Shown: positions 34,464 to 42,957 of the stretch, in pieces | Layout of the letters: every line of letters begins with the position of its first letter | How positions within the stretch are numbered: the first letter of the stretch is position 1 | NCBI RefSeq assembly: GCF_014207745.1 | Contig: NZ_JACHJB010000005.1 | Coordinates: 1 to 64,000 of the forward strand | Direction of reading: 5' to 3' | DNA: 64,000 nt | DNA from: Nonomuraea muscovyensis | GTDB taxonomy: Bacteria > Actinomycetota > Actinomycetes > Streptosporangiales > Streptosporangiaceae | Translations under genes and position numbers: made by a program | Notes under the pieces: model-generated | Databases searched by the model: none | Seen by the model: only the letters and a program-made list of their open reading frames with translations | Told to the model about the DNA's origin: nothing

Positions 34464-35078
34464 GTGCGCTACACCGGTCCGAAGGTGCGCCTGTCGCGCC
34501 GCGCGGGCGTGCCGCTGACCAGGAAGGCCGTGCGCTACTTCGAGCAGCGCCCCTACCCGCCCGGCGAGCACGGTCGCAAGACCAACCGCCGCAACACCGG
34601 CGACTACGGGCTGCGCCTGCTGGAGAAGCAGAAGCTGCGCTGGTACTACGACGTGTCGGAGCGGCAGCTGCGCCGCTACTGGGACCTCGCGGTACGCAGG
34701 CCCGGCGCGTCCGGCGCCGAACTGGTCTCGCTGCTGGAGACCCGCCTGGCCTCGCTGGTGCTGCGCGCCGGCCTGGCCCCGTCGATCTACGCGGCCCGGC
34801 AGTACGTGACCCACGGGCACATCGCCGTGGACGGCCGCAAGGTGGACATCCCCAGCTACCTCGTCAAGCCCGGCCAGGTGGTCACGGTGCGCGAGCGGTC
34901 GCGCCGGATGCAGCCGTTCGTGGCCGCCGCCGAGGGCGTGCACGCCGACGAGCGGATCGCGCCGTACCTGACGGTCGACCACGCCGACCTGCGCTTCACG
35001 CTGACCGCCTGGCCGGAACGCGAGCAGGTCGTGGTCCCCGTGGACGAGCAGCTCGTCGTGGAGTTCTACTCCCGCTGA
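34464..35078 (+). CDS. rpsD: Ribosomal protein S4 paralogue, zinc-free (C-) type
   Basis: 204 residues from GTG 34464, where GAGGTGA just upstream serves as ribosome site and RYTGPKVRLSRR aligns with the family start; GTG 34458 is the alternative. It has EHGRKTNRR and LLEKQKLRWYYDVSERQLRRY, then the S4 RNA-binding domain LETRLASLVLRAGLAPSIYAARQYVTHGHIAVDGRKVDIPSYLVKPG. It lacks the N-terminal Cys motif of zinc-binding S4. It stands alone, far from the alpha-operon genes that normally carry rpsD, so it is probably an additional copy. Zinc-free ribosomal paralogues are usually Zur-controlled; here the visible sites are iron boxes, which is odd. Confidence 0.9.
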   Translation: MRYTGPKVRLSRRAGVPLTRKAVRYFEQRPYPPGEHGRKTNRRNTGDYGLRLLEKQKLRWYYDVSERQLRRYWDLAVRRPGASGAELVSLLETRLASLVLRAGLAPSIYAARQYVTHGHIAVDGRKVDIPSYLVKPGQVVTVRERSRRMQPFVAAAEGVHADERIAPYLTVDHADLRFTLTAWPEREQVVVPVDEQLVVEFYSR

Positions 35079-35105
35079 TCCGTGCCGGGGTCGGAGCGGG
35101 TGGGC

Positions 35106-36122
35106 CTACTTCCGGTGCGCGGGCTCGGCGGGCGCGAGCTGGCGGCGCAGCGCGGCGACCTCCTCGCGCAGCGCGGCCAGCTCCTCCAGGACCCGCGCCT
35201 CCGCGCTGCCCCCGGGAGTTGCCGCGAACTCCGGCCCGCCCGCCGCCGCCACCGGCCCGGCGCCTATCGAGCCGGAAGGGGTGGAGCCGGAAGGGGCCGA
35301 GCCGTAAGGGGCGGAGCCGGAAGGGGCCGAGCCGGAGGGCGGCGGGCTCGAAGCGGCCGGGACCGGCGGGGCCGGGTCCGACGTGGTGGGATGTGCCAGG
35401 GCCGTTCCGGCCAGTGCGAGGTCCACCATGGCCCGCTGGCGCTCCGCCGCCGACTCCTCCTCCATGGCGCTCACCACGACCGCCATGAAGAGGTTCAGCA
35501 CGATGAAGGTGCTGACCAGGATGAAGGCGGTGAAGAAGACCCAGGCGGACGGGTGGCGGGTCATCACCTCGCGGGCGATGTTGCCCCAGTCGTCGCCCGT
35601 CATCGTCTGGAACAGGGTGAACAGCGACACCGGCAGGCTGCCGAACCGCTGCGGCGCCGTCTGGCCGTACAGCTTCGTCGCCATCACGGCGGCCACGTAC
35701 AGCACCAGCGACAGCAGCAGCACGATCGAGCTCATCCCCGGCATCGCGCGCAGCAGGGCCGAGACCACCCGGCGCAGGCTGGGCACCACCGACAGCAGGC
35801 GCAGCGCGCGCAGGACGCGCAGCGACCGCAGCACCGACAGCCCGCCCGTGGCGGGCAGCAGCGCGACGCCCACGATCAGCGTGTCGAAGAGGTTCCACGG
35901 GTCGCGCGCGAACCGCCATCGCTCGACGTACACCTTGGCGGCCAGCTCGGCGACGAAGATGTAAAGCGCCGCGTGGTCGACCAGGGTGAGCAGGTCGCCG
36001 TGCCGCTCCACGACGGACGGCACGGTCTCGAGACCGAGGGTGGCGGCGTTGACCAGGATCACCGCGACGATGAACTGCTGGAAACGCTTGCCGAAGACGA
36101 TGACGCGGATGCGTTCGCGCAC
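35106..36122 (-). CDS. Bacterial voltage-gated cation channel (BacNaV family) with acidic filter
   Basis: 338 residues: S1-S4 voltage sensor, pore and C-terminal helix. S4 has Arg at every third position (R99, R102, R105, R108 in LSVLRSLRVLRALRLL). The pore helix FTLFQTM is followed by filter T175-G-D-D-W-G-N181, and S6 is FFTAFILVSTFIVLNLFMAVVV. NavAb has TLESWSM at the same numbers; the two adjacent Asp resemble the calcium-selective engineered CavAb filter TLDDWSD. After S6 comes a low-complexity stretch of GSAPSGSAP-type 15-bp repeats (35270-35340) and a terminal coiled coil (EARVLEELAALREEVAALRRQL) typical of tetrameric BacNaVs. Ion selectivity is inferred. Confidence 0.92.
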   Translation of the reverse strand: MRERIRVIVFGKRFQQFIVAVILVNAATLGLETVPSVVERHGDLLTLVDHAALYIFVAELAAKVYVERWRFARDPWNLFDTLIVGVALLPATGGLSVLRSLRVLRALRLLSVVPSLRRVVSALLRAMPGMSSIVLLLSLVLYVAAVMATKLYGQTAPQRFGSLPVSLFTLFQTMTGDDWGNIAREVMTRHPSAWVFFTAFILVSTFIVLNLFMAVVVSAMEEESAAERQRAMVDLALAGTALAHPTTSDPAPPVPAASSPPPSGSAPSGSAPYGSAPSGSTPSGSIGAGPVAAAGGPEFAATPGGSAEARVLEELAALREEVAALRRQLAPAEPAHRK

Positions 36123-36189
36123 GGGTGGGGGCTCCTAGGGACGTGCTGCCTGCCCCACCATGATGACGTAAGTGATCACCACCTGACGA

Positions 36190-36666
36190 TCACGTGGGGG
36201 GAGTCAGGCGGAAGACCCGCAGCTCGCGCCCCGACTTTTCGGTGTAGCGGTCGTAGAGCGGCCAGTTGGCCAGCAGCCTCGGCCACGCCTCGGCGCGAGC
36301 CTCGCCGGTCAGCAGCGTGGCCACGACGGGGATCTCCCGGCCCCGGTGGGTGACCGTGGCCTCGGGGTTCTTCAGCAGGTTGGCGCTCCAGGCCGGGTGG
36401 GTCGGCCCGCCGAAGTTGCTGCCCACGACGAGGAACGCGCCGTCGTCCTCGGGCAGGCACGCCAGCGGCGAGCGGCGGGGCAGCCCGGTTTTGGCGCCGG
36501 TGGTCGTCAGGACCAGCGAGGGGATGACCCGGTCGCTGCTGATCAACCGCCCGCCCGTGAGCCGGTGCAGGGCACGGTCGAACTGCGGGACGAACCGGGG
36601 CCCGGCCTTCATGAACCACTCGGTCGAGGCCAGCCACTGGGCGAAAGGCTTGAGAACGGCCATCAT
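36190..36666 (-). CDS. Deazaflavin (F420)-dependent nitroreductase-family oxidoreductase (Ddn-like)
   Basis: 158 residues. The Ddn/Rv3547-like pattern is clear: VLTTTGAKTGLPRRSPLACLPEDDGAFLVVGSNFGGPTHPAWSANLLKNPEATV, then a C-terminal YDRYTEKSGRELRVFRLTP. The family folds as a split beta-barrel, binds F420 and reduces diverse small molecules such as quinones and nitroimidazoles. Substrate unknown. Its presence supports an F420-making actinomycete. Either Met1 (36666) or Met2 may be the start. It is monocistronic and divergent from the small DUF4190 gene. Confidence 0.88.
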   Translation of the reverse strand: MMAVLKPFAQWLASTEWFMKAGPRFVPQFDRALHRLTGGRLISSDRVIPSLVLTTTGAKTGLPRRSPLACLPEDDGAFLVVGSNFGGPTHPAWSANLLKNPEATVTHRGREIPVVATLLTGEARAEAWPRLLANWPLYDRYTEKSGRELRVFRLTPPT

Positions 36667-36764
36667 GCCGCGAGTGTAGCAAGCGCTCGTTCAACTGCCA
36701 CGCCCCTGTGCGCTGTGGTATAAAACGGCCGTAGCGAGTCGATGGACGAGGGGCCGAGGCGCAG

Positions 36765-37079
36765 ATGTCATATCCGAACTACGGTCCATCCCCGTACGGA
36801 CCGCCTCTGACGCACCCCAACGGCACCACGATCCTCATCCTGGGCATCCTGAGCCTCGTCGTGTGCTCGCTCATCGGGCCGTTCGCCTGGGTGATGGGCA
36901 ACCGGGCGCTGCGCGAGATCGACAGCAGCGGCTACATGTACGAAAACCGCGGCCACGTGCAGGCCGGCCGGATCTGCGGCATCGTCGGCACCTGCCTGAT
37001 GCTGGCCGTGATCGGCCTCTACGCGTTCTTCGCCCTGATCTTCGGCGGGGTCGCCATCCTCGACGGGCTCGACGGCTGA
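36765..37079 (+). CDS. DUF4190-type small membrane protein
   Basis: 104 residues: a Tyr/Pro-rich cytosolic start (MSYPNYGPSPYGPPL), then two hydrophobic helices (TTILILGILSLVVCSLIGPFAWVMG and GIVGTCLMLAVIGLYAFFALIFGGV) separated by NRALREIDSSG. This is the usual DUF4190 layout in actinomycetes. Function unknown. A GAGGCG ribosome site precedes the ATG. It converges with the tetR gene 22 nt away. Confidence 0.8.
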   Translation: MSYPNYGPSPYGPPLTHPNGTTILILGILSLVVCSLIGPFAWVMGNRALREIDSSGYMYENRGHVQAGRICGIVGTCLMLAVIGLYAFFALIFGGVAILDGLDG

Positions 37080-37101
37080 CCGTCGCTGGTCGCGAACACG
37101 G

Positions 37102-37761
37102 TCACGCGCCCGCGGAGGACGGGGCCGGTGGCCGTAGGCCGTAGTCGCCGATCCCCGACTCCAGCCGGTCGAAGGCCGCCCGCGCCTGCTCGCGCAGGGC
37201 GGCCATGGCCTCCAGCCTGCTCTCGCCCGCCATCGTGCGGCGCAGCAGGTGGCGGGCCACGAGGCGCGTCAGATCGAGGATCTGCGCGGCCACCAGCTCC
37301 GGGGCCAGGTCGTCGGGGTCGGCGCCGGTGTCCTCGGCGATGGTCGCGGCCAGCCTCATCGTGGTCAGGTGCTCGATCTCGCGGGCCCGCGCCCGCAGCG
37401 ACGGGCTGTCCATCACCAGCCGGCCGAACGTGTCGGCGCCCTCGTTGAGCCCGTAGCGCCAGTCGGACTCGTCCATCGCCCTGAAGTAGTCGCGGCGGAA
37501 GGCCGCCACCACGCTCTCGCCGTGGGCCCGCTCGCGCACCACCCGGTCGTAGGACTCCTGGAGCTCCTGCTGCCGGTCGAGGAACAGGTCCTCCTTGGTG
37601 CCGAAGTAGTTGAAGACCGTGTTGACCGACACGTCCGCCGCGCGGGCCACCTCGGCCACCGTGACGTTGTCGAAGCCCTTGACCATGAACAGCCCCATCG
37701 CCATGTCGGCGATGCGCCGGCGCGTCTCCCGCTTCTTCCGCTCCCGCAGCCCCTCCTCCAT
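37102..37761 (-). CDS. TetR-family repressor of the divergent ABC exporter
   Basis: 219 residues. The N-terminal helix-turn-helix RRIADMAMGLFMVKGFDNVTVAEVARAADVSVNTVFNYFGTKEDLF is typical; the C-terminal half is helical and would bind the inducer. It is divergent from a drug-type ABC exporter pair with a 10-bp inverted repeat between, so it probably represses the exporter and itself until a substrate is present. Inducer unknown. Confidence 0.9.
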   Translation of the reverse strand: MEEGLRERKKRETRRRIADMAMGLFMVKGFDNVTVAEVARAADVSVNTVFNYFGTKEDLFLDRQQELQESYDRVVRERAHGESVVAAFRRDYFRAMDESDWRYGLNEGADTFGRLVMDSPSLRARAREIEHLTTMRLAATIAEDTGADPDDLAPELVAAQILDLTRLVARHLLRRTMAGESRLEAMAALREQARAAFDRLESGIGDYGLRPPAPSSAGA

Positions 37762-37788
37762 GCCCCCATGCTACCCAGTTTGCAGTGG

Positions 37789-37819
37789 CTCCAAAATTGT
37801 GGCTACTCTAATTTTGGAG
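37789..37819. promoter_or_regulatory. Inverted-repeat operator between tetR and the ABC exporter
   Basis: CTCCAAAATT (37789-37798) and AATTTTGGAG (37810-37819) form a perfect 10-bp inverted repeat with an 11-nt spacer, strikingly AT-rich for the region. It overlaps the ribosome site of the ABC ATPase gene and lies 28 nt upstream of the tetR start. Confidence 0.8.
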
Positions 37820-37829
37820 GCGATGAAAA

Positions 37830-38570
37830 ATGATCGAGACGCGAGGTCTCAGCAAGACGTTCAAGGGCGGCGCCGAGGCCGTCCGGGGCGTGGACATCAC
37901 TGTGGAGCGGGGTGAGATCGCCGGCTTCCTCGGGCCGAACGGCGCGGGCAAGACCACGACCATGCGCATGCTCACCACGCTCCTGCGGCCCACGGCGGGC
38001 ACCGCCACCGTGGCGGGACACGACCTGCTGGCCGACCCCCGAGGCGTACGGCGGCACATCGGCTACGTCTCGCAGGGCGGCGGCGTGAACCTGACCGTCC
38101 CCCTCGACGGCGAGCTCGAACTGCACGCCATGCTGCACGGCCTGACCCGCGCCGAGGCGCGCCGGCGCATCACCGAGGTACTGGACCGGCTCGACCTGGG
38201 GGACCTGAGGCACCTGCCGGGCGGTGCGCTGTCCGGCGGCCAGCGGCGCCGGTTCGACATCGCCTTCGGCCTGCTGCACCGGCCCGGCCTGCTCTTCCTC
38301 GACGAGCCCACGACCGGGCTCGACCCGCAGAGCCGCGCGCACCTGTGGGACCACATCCGCGCCCTGCGCGACGAGCACGGGATGACCATCTTCCTGACGA
38401 CCCACTACCTGGACGAGGCCGACGCCCTCTGCGACCGCCTCCTGATCATCGACCACGGCCGGATCGTGGCCCAGGGCAGCCCGGCCGAGTTGAAGGCCGG
38501 CGGCCGCACCCTCGACGACGTGTTCCTCGACATCACCGGCAGGTCGCTGCGCGAGGGGGTGGCCGCGTGA
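37830..38570 (+). CDS. Drug-exporter ABC ATPase (DrrA-like)
   Basis: 246 residues: Walker A GPNGAGKTTT, signature LSGGQRRR, Walker B LLFLDEPTTGLDP and H-loop TTHYLDEAD, the DrrA/NodI-type ATPase pattern. It lacks the longer C-terminal domain of classical DrrA (about 330 residues). It overlaps the permease start by 4 nt. Together they should export an antibiotic or lipid. Control is by the divergent TetR at the inverted repeat that overlaps its ribosome site. Confidence 0.92.
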   Translation: MIETRGLSKTFKGGAEAVRGVDITVERGEIAGFLGPNGAGKTTTMRMLTTLLRPTAGTATVAGHDLLADPRGVRRHIGYVSQGGGVNLTVPLDGELELHAMLHGLTRAEARRRITEVLDRLDLGDLRHLPGGALSGGQRRRFDIAFGLLHRPGLLFLDEPTTGLDPQSRAHLWDHIRALRDEHGMTIFLTTHYLDEADALCDRLLIIDHGRIVAQGSPAELKAGGRTLDDVFLDITGRSLREGVAA

Positions 38571-39310
38571 CCGCGCTCGCCGCCGCGTCGCGCGACACGT
38601 GGCTGCTGTTCCGCCACGGGTTCGCCGTCACGATGCAGCAGAAGGTCGGCGTCGTCTTCGGCGCCGTCCAGCCGCTGCTCTTCCTCGTGCTGTTCGGGCC
38701 GATCTTCGCCACGATCGGCACCTGGGAGACGCTGGTGCCCGGTCTGATCGTGCAGCTCGGGCTGATGAGCACGGGACTGGCCGGGTTCGGCATCGTCATG
38801 GAGAGCAGGTTCGGGGTGCTGGAGCGGATGCGGGTCACCCCGGCGAGCCGGCTCGCGCTGCTGCTCGGCCGGGTGCTCAACAACGTGGTCACGCTGGCCG
38901 TGCAGACCGCGCTGCTGCTCGTCGCGGGCTTCGCCTTCGGGCTGCGGGTGCCGCTCGCCGGGCTGCTGGCGGCGTTCGTGCTCGTCCTGCTGCTGGGGGC
39001 GGGGCTGGCCGCGCTGTCGTACGCGGCGGCGCTGACGCTGAACGAGCACCTGTTCGCGCCGGTGATGACGACCGTGGTCGTGCCGCTCACGCTGCTGTCG
39101 GGGGCGTTCCTGCCGATGTCGATGGCGCCGGGCTGGCTGAACGCGATCTCCTACGTCAGCCCGTTCAGGTACGTGCTGGAGGCGCTGCGCGAGCTGTTCG
39201 CCGGCCACTACGCGAGCACCACCGTCCACGTCGGGGCGGTGGTGACGGTGGCCTTCGCCGGGCTGGGCGTGGCGGTCGGGACCCGGGTCTTCCACCGGGA
39301 GAACGCCTAG
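38567..39310 (+). CDS. ABC-2-type exporter permease (DrrB-like)
   Basis: 247 residues from GTG 38567, overlapping the ATPase stop. Six hydrophobic segments and the ABC-2 signature region (SGAFLPMSMAPGWLNAISYVSPFRYVLEALRELF) match the DrrB/daunorubicin-resistance permease family. It forms the membrane channel of the exporter with the ATPase encoded just before it. A perfect GC-rich hairpin follows at once. Confidence 0.92.
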   Translation: MTALAAASRDTWLLFRHGFAVTMQQKVGVVFGAVQPLLFLVLFGPIFATIGTWETLVPGLIVQLGLMSTGLAGFGIVMESRFGVLERMRVTPASRLALLLGRVLNNVVTLAVQTALLLVAGFAFGLRVPLAGLLAAFVLVLLLGAGLAALSYAAALTLNEHLFAPVMTTVVVPLTLLSGAFLPMSMAPGWLNAISYVSPFRYVLEALRELFAGHYASTTVHVGAVVTVAFAGLGVAVGTRVFHRENA

Positions 39311-39320
39311 GACGGTCGAG

Positions 39321-39351
39321 CCGCGCGCCGGGGCGGAACCCCGGCGCGCGG
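39321..39351. terminator. Hairpin terminator between ABC exporter and subtilisin-like gene
   Basis: CCGCGCGCCGGGG (39321-39333) and CCCCGGCGCGCGG (39339-39351) form a 13-bp perfect stem with a 5-nt loop between the two converging genes, so it may serve both. Confidence 0.8.
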
Positions 39352-39359
39352 CCGTGCGG

Positions 39360-40712
39360 TCAGCTCTCGGCGCGGCGCCGCAGGGCGGCGAGGACGCCGG
39401 TCGGGTCCACGACGCCGTATCCGTGGTCGTAGTCGAAGCCCAGTGCGCCGCGGTCGTCGGCGCTGCGGCGCAGCAGCGTGCGGAGCTGGGCCGGCGACAG
39501 CCGGGTGCACGGCCACCGCGTGCGCACCGCGGCCACCAGCCCGGCCAGGACGGGTGTCGCCGCCGAGGTGCCCGAGTCGGGCTCCGCGACGCCGAACGCG
39601 TGGGAGCCCGAGAAGTGCGTGTAGGCGCACAGGTCGGGCTTGCGGTCGCTCAACCGGCCGGGCCCCTGCGAGGAGTAGCCGACGCGATGGCCGCGGACGT
39701 CGACGCCGCCCACCGACAGCGCCTGCGGGTGGGAGTTGGCGCCCACGATCGGCCGGTCGGGGAACGCGCACCGCCCGTCGCGGCACTGCGTGCCGCAGTT
39801 GCCGGCGGCGAACAGCACGTCGGCGCCCGCCCGCTCCAGCGCCGCCACCATCACGTTGAACGGGTGCGCGGGACCGTCGGAGTAGTTGCCCGGATGCCCG
39901 ACCGGGAAGTCCCACTCCGGCGAGAACGACCCCCACGAGTTGCTGACCACCAGCGCCCGGGAGGCGGCGGGCTGGTCCTGCAGCACCGTGCGCAGATGCG
40001 CGAACGCCGCCACCGCGTCGGACAGCAGGCCGTCGATCGCCGACCCGCCGGGCCGCCTCGACAGCAGCACCGGGATGTCGATCACCGAGGCGCGCGGCGC
40101 GCCGATGAGCGCGTCGAACGCGCACATCGTGCCGTGGTCCACCTCGAACTCGCCCGGCCGGCCCCGCACTCCGGCGGGCACCCAGCTCCGCCGGGCGTCG
40201 AGCGTGAAGTCGCGCCCGAGGCGCCGGGCGGTGTGGGCGGCGTTGACCCCGGTGTCGAGCACGGCCAGCGCGACCCCGCTCCCGTCGAGGCCCTCGGCCC
40301 GCAGCTCCGGCCCGCCGATCAGCCGCTCCACGTCGTGCCAGTCGCCCACCGGCGGGTCGCCGCCGCAGGTGAGGCTGGACTCGATCACCGGGTCGGCGAA
40401 CACGCCCGCGACGTCGGGGCGCAGCGCCAGCAGCATCGCCACCCGGGTGGCCGTTTCGTCGTCGGGGAGTGTGCCGCGCACCAGCACCGAGGCGTCCTCG
40501 GCGGCCATCGAGAAGTCGAGCGGCCCGCGCAGCGAGAGCGGGTCGCCGCCGGCCGCCGGGAGCGGGCGGGGGAGCGCCACGGGCGTGAAGCCGGCGTCCA
40601 GTTCGACGCCGGGCAGCCCGTCGGCGACGTCGGCCGTGCTCGCCGTGCGCTCGGGGTCGGCCACGGCGGCGACCAGGTCGGGGGACGGGCGGAGCTGGAT
40701 CATGACCCGCAC
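39360..40712 (-). CDS. Subtilisin-like (S8) serine protease without signal peptide
   Basis: About 450 residues from GTG 40712 (GGTGGTGA upstream); ATG 40703, GTG 40721/40724 and TTG 40763 are also possible. Numbering from 40712, the catalytic residues are D153 (LAVLDTGVN), H193 (VDHGTMCAF), N305 (AAGNCG) and S383 (DSGTSAATP). About 125 residues precede the catalytic domain and no secretion signal is present, so it is probably intracellular. Three Cys lie in GNCGTQCRDGRC, perhaps a metal or disulfide site. Actinomycetes often have such cytosolic S8 proteases next to small peptide or phosphatase genes, but none is seen here. Confidence 0.85.
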   Translation of the reverse strand: MRVMIQLRPSPDLVAAVADPERTASTADVADGLPGVELDAGFTPVALPRPLPAAGGDPLSLRGPLDFSMAAEDASVLVRGTLPDDETATRVAMLLALRPDVAGVFADPVIESSLTCGGDPPVGDWHDVERLIGGPELRAEGLDGSGVALAVLDTGVNAAHTARRLGRDFTLDARRSWVPAGVRGRPGEFEVDHGTMCAFDALIGAPRASVIDIPVLLSRRPGGSAIDGLLSDAVAAFAHLRTVLQDQPAASRALVVSNSWGSFSPEWDFPVGHPGNYSDGPAHPFNVMVAALERAGADVLFAAGNCGTQCRDGRCAFPDRPIVGANSHPQALSVGGVDVRGHRVGYSSQGPGRLSDRKPDLCAYTHFSGSHAFGVAEPDSGTSAATPVLAGLVAAVRTRWPCTRLSPAQLRTLLRRSADDRGALGFDYDHGYGVVDPTGVLAALRRRAES

Positions 40713-40895
40713 GGGAATCACCACCGGGGAGCTGGGGGAAGGAACGTTCCAACGTTCCTCCAACCCGGGCCCCGCGTCCAGCGGTGTGTAAAGGATGAGC
40801 AGGCCGAAAGCACCACCATGCAGGACACGCGGTTGATGATTTCTTCGGCCCGGCGACCTTCCGTGATCCTCTCGCGTTCACTACGGTGAGGCGTC

Positions 40896-42956
40896 ATGAC
40901 GCTTCAGGCGCGAAAGCCGGTCTCCGAGGGCGCGGACCACTGGCTGGCGGTCCGGCCGAGGCTCGTCCTCGCCAGCGGGTTCATGCTCTTCCTGGAGCTG
41001 GCCCTGATCCGCTGGACCGGGTCCAACATCGTGCACCTGAGCTACTTCACCAACTTCGTGCTGCTCGGCTCGTTCCTCGGCATCGGGCTCGGCTTCCTTC
41101 GCGTCGGCAGGTCGAAGAGCCGGCCCTACTACTCGCCGGTCGTGCTGTTCGGCCTGGTGATCGTGGTGCTGACGTTCCCCGTCACCGTCGACCGCGACAC
41201 CGAGGGCGTCCTCTACTGGACGAGCCTGCACACCGCGGGGCCGCCCGCGTGGCTCATCCTGCCGGTCGTCTTCTGCGCCGCCGCGGTGGTGCTCATGGGC
41301 CCTGCCGAACTGGTCGGCAGGTGCTTTCCGGAGCTGCCCCGCCTGGAGGCCTACCGCTACGACCTGATCGGCAGCCTCGCCGGGATCGCCGCCTTCACGG
41401 CGCTGTCGTTCCTCAGCGCGCCGCCCGTCTACTGGGGGATCATCGCGGCCGCCGCCTACGGGGTGCTGCTGGCGCCGGGACGCTCGGCGCCGCGTTCGGC
41501 GGGACGGCTGGTGCCGTACCTGGGGCTCGTCACCGTGCCGTCCCTCGCGGTGGTGGCGCTGCTGCTCGCCGAGTCGCTGACCGCCGGGGCGCTCTGGTCG
41601 CCGTACTACAAGGTCACCTACAGCCAGGGCCGGGTGCTGGACGTGCCGGTGACCGACATCGCCGTCAACGGCATCCCGCACCAGCAGGCCGTGCCCGCCG
41701 CCGCCCGGCTGCAGTGGGAACGCCAGTACGGCCTGCCGTACGAGCGGGCCGTCGCGGCGCCCAAGGACGTGCTCATCGTCGGCGCGGGCAGCGGCACGGA
41801 CGTCGCCATCGCGCTGTCCAGGGGCGCGAGCCGGGTCGACGCCGTCGAGATCGACCCCAAGCTGCGCGAGCTGGGCGGCTCCACGCACCCCGACCGCCCC
41901 TACGCCGACCCGCGCGTCACCACGCACATCACCGACGGCCGCGCCTTCCTCGAACGCACCTCGGCCCGCTACGACCTGATCCTCTTCGCGCTGCCCGACT
42001 CGCTCACCCTCGTGTCGGGGGCCAGCTCGCTGCGCCTGGAGAGCTACCTGTTCACCGAGGAGGCCATGCGGGCCGCCCGCGACCGGCTCAAGCCCGGCGG
42101 CGCGTTCGCCATGTACAACTACTACCGCGAGAGCTGGCTCGTCGACCGGCTCGCCTCGACCGTGCAGGCCGCCTTCGGGCACCGGCCGTGCGTCGACGTG
42201 GTCAGCACCGCCGGCCAGCAGGCCGTCATCACCGCCGGCGCGACCCCCGCCGCGCAGCGGTGCGGCCCGGCGTGGGCCGGCGCCACGGCCGCCACCCCGC
42301 CGCCCGCCGGCGACGACCGGCCGTTCCTCTACCTCAAGGACCGGACGATCCCGCCGATCTACCTCATCACGCTCGGTCTCATCCTCGCCGTCAGCCTGCT
42401 GGCCGTGCGCGTCGTCGCCGGCCCCTACCGGCGGATGCGCCCCTATGCCGACCTGTTCCTGCTCGGGGTGGCGTTCCTGCTGCTGGAGACCAAGAGCGTC
42501 ACCGGGTTCGCGCTGCTGTTCGGCACCACATGGGTGGTCAACGCGATCGTGTTCGCCGGCGTGCTGGTGGCGGTGCTCGCCGCCGTCGAGGTGACCCGCC
42601 GCTTCCGCACCCCGCCGCTGCCGGTCATGTACGGCGTGCTGCTCGCCGGCCTGTTGCTGGCCTGGCTGGTGCCCAACGCGTGGCTGCTGTCGCTGCCCCT
42701 GCCGTTGCGCGCGGTGGCGGCGGTGACGGTGGCGTTCCTGCCGATCTTCGCCGCGAACGTGGTCTTCGCCAAGCGCTTCGCGGACACGGCCGACGGCACC
42801 ACCGCGTTCGGCGCCAACCTGCTGGGGGCGATGGTGGGCGGGTGCCTGGAGTACCTGGCGCTGGTGATCGGCTACCAGGGTCTGCTGATCGTGGCGGCCG
42901 TCGTCTACCTGGGCGCGTTCGCGCTGCTGCCCCGCTCGACGGCGCCGGCGGCCTGA
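40896..42956 (+). CDS. Polytopic membrane protein with a spermidine-synthase-like domain
   Basis: 686 residues: about seven hydrophobic helices, then a cytosolic methyltransferase-like/spermidine-synthase domain (DVLIVGAGSGTDVAIALSRGASRVDAVEIDP with an AdoMet-type loop, later FLYLKDRTIPP), then six or more helices. Bacterial fusions of this type occur widely, and true aminopropyltransferase activity is proven for few. The loop AGSGTD is intact, but the Asp that follows motif I in polyamine synthases is replaced by an EIDP acidic end. It may synthesise polyamines or methylate at the membrane. A tandem repeat overlaps its end and a strong terminator follows. Confidence 0.8.
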   Translation: MTLQARKPVSEGADHWLAVRPRLVLASGFMLFLELALIRWTGSNIVHLSYFTNFVLLGSFLGIGLGFLRVGRSKSRPYYSPVVLFGLVIVVLTFPVTVDRDTEGVLYWTSLHTAGPPAWLILPVVFCAAAVVLMGPAELVGRCFPELPRLEAYRYDLIGSLAGIAAFTALSFLSAPPVYWGIIAAAAYGVLLAPGRSAPRSAGRLVPYLGLVTVPSLAVVALLLAESLTAGALWSPYYKVTYSQGRVLDVPVTDIAVNGIPHQQAVPAAARLQWERQYGLPYERAVAAPKDVLIVGAGSGTDVAIALSRGASRVDAVEIDPKLRELGGSTHPDRPYADPRVTTHITDGRAFLERTSARYDLILFALPDSLTLVSGASSLRLESYLFTEEAMRAARDRLKPGGAFAMYNYYRESWLVDRLASTVQAAFGHRPCVDVVSTAGQQAVITAGATPAAQRCGPAWAGATAATPPPAGDDRPFLYLKDRTIPPIYLITLGLILAVSLLAVRVVAGPYRRMRPYADLFLLGVAFLLLETKSVTGFALLFGTTWVVNAIVFAGVLVAVLAAVEVTRRFRTPPLPVMYGVLLAGLLLAWLVPNAWLLSLPLPLRAVAAVTVAFLPIFAANVVFAKRFADTADGTTAFGANLLGAMVGGCLEYLALVIGYQGLLIVAAVVYLGAFALLPRSTAPAA

Positions 42957-42957
42957 C

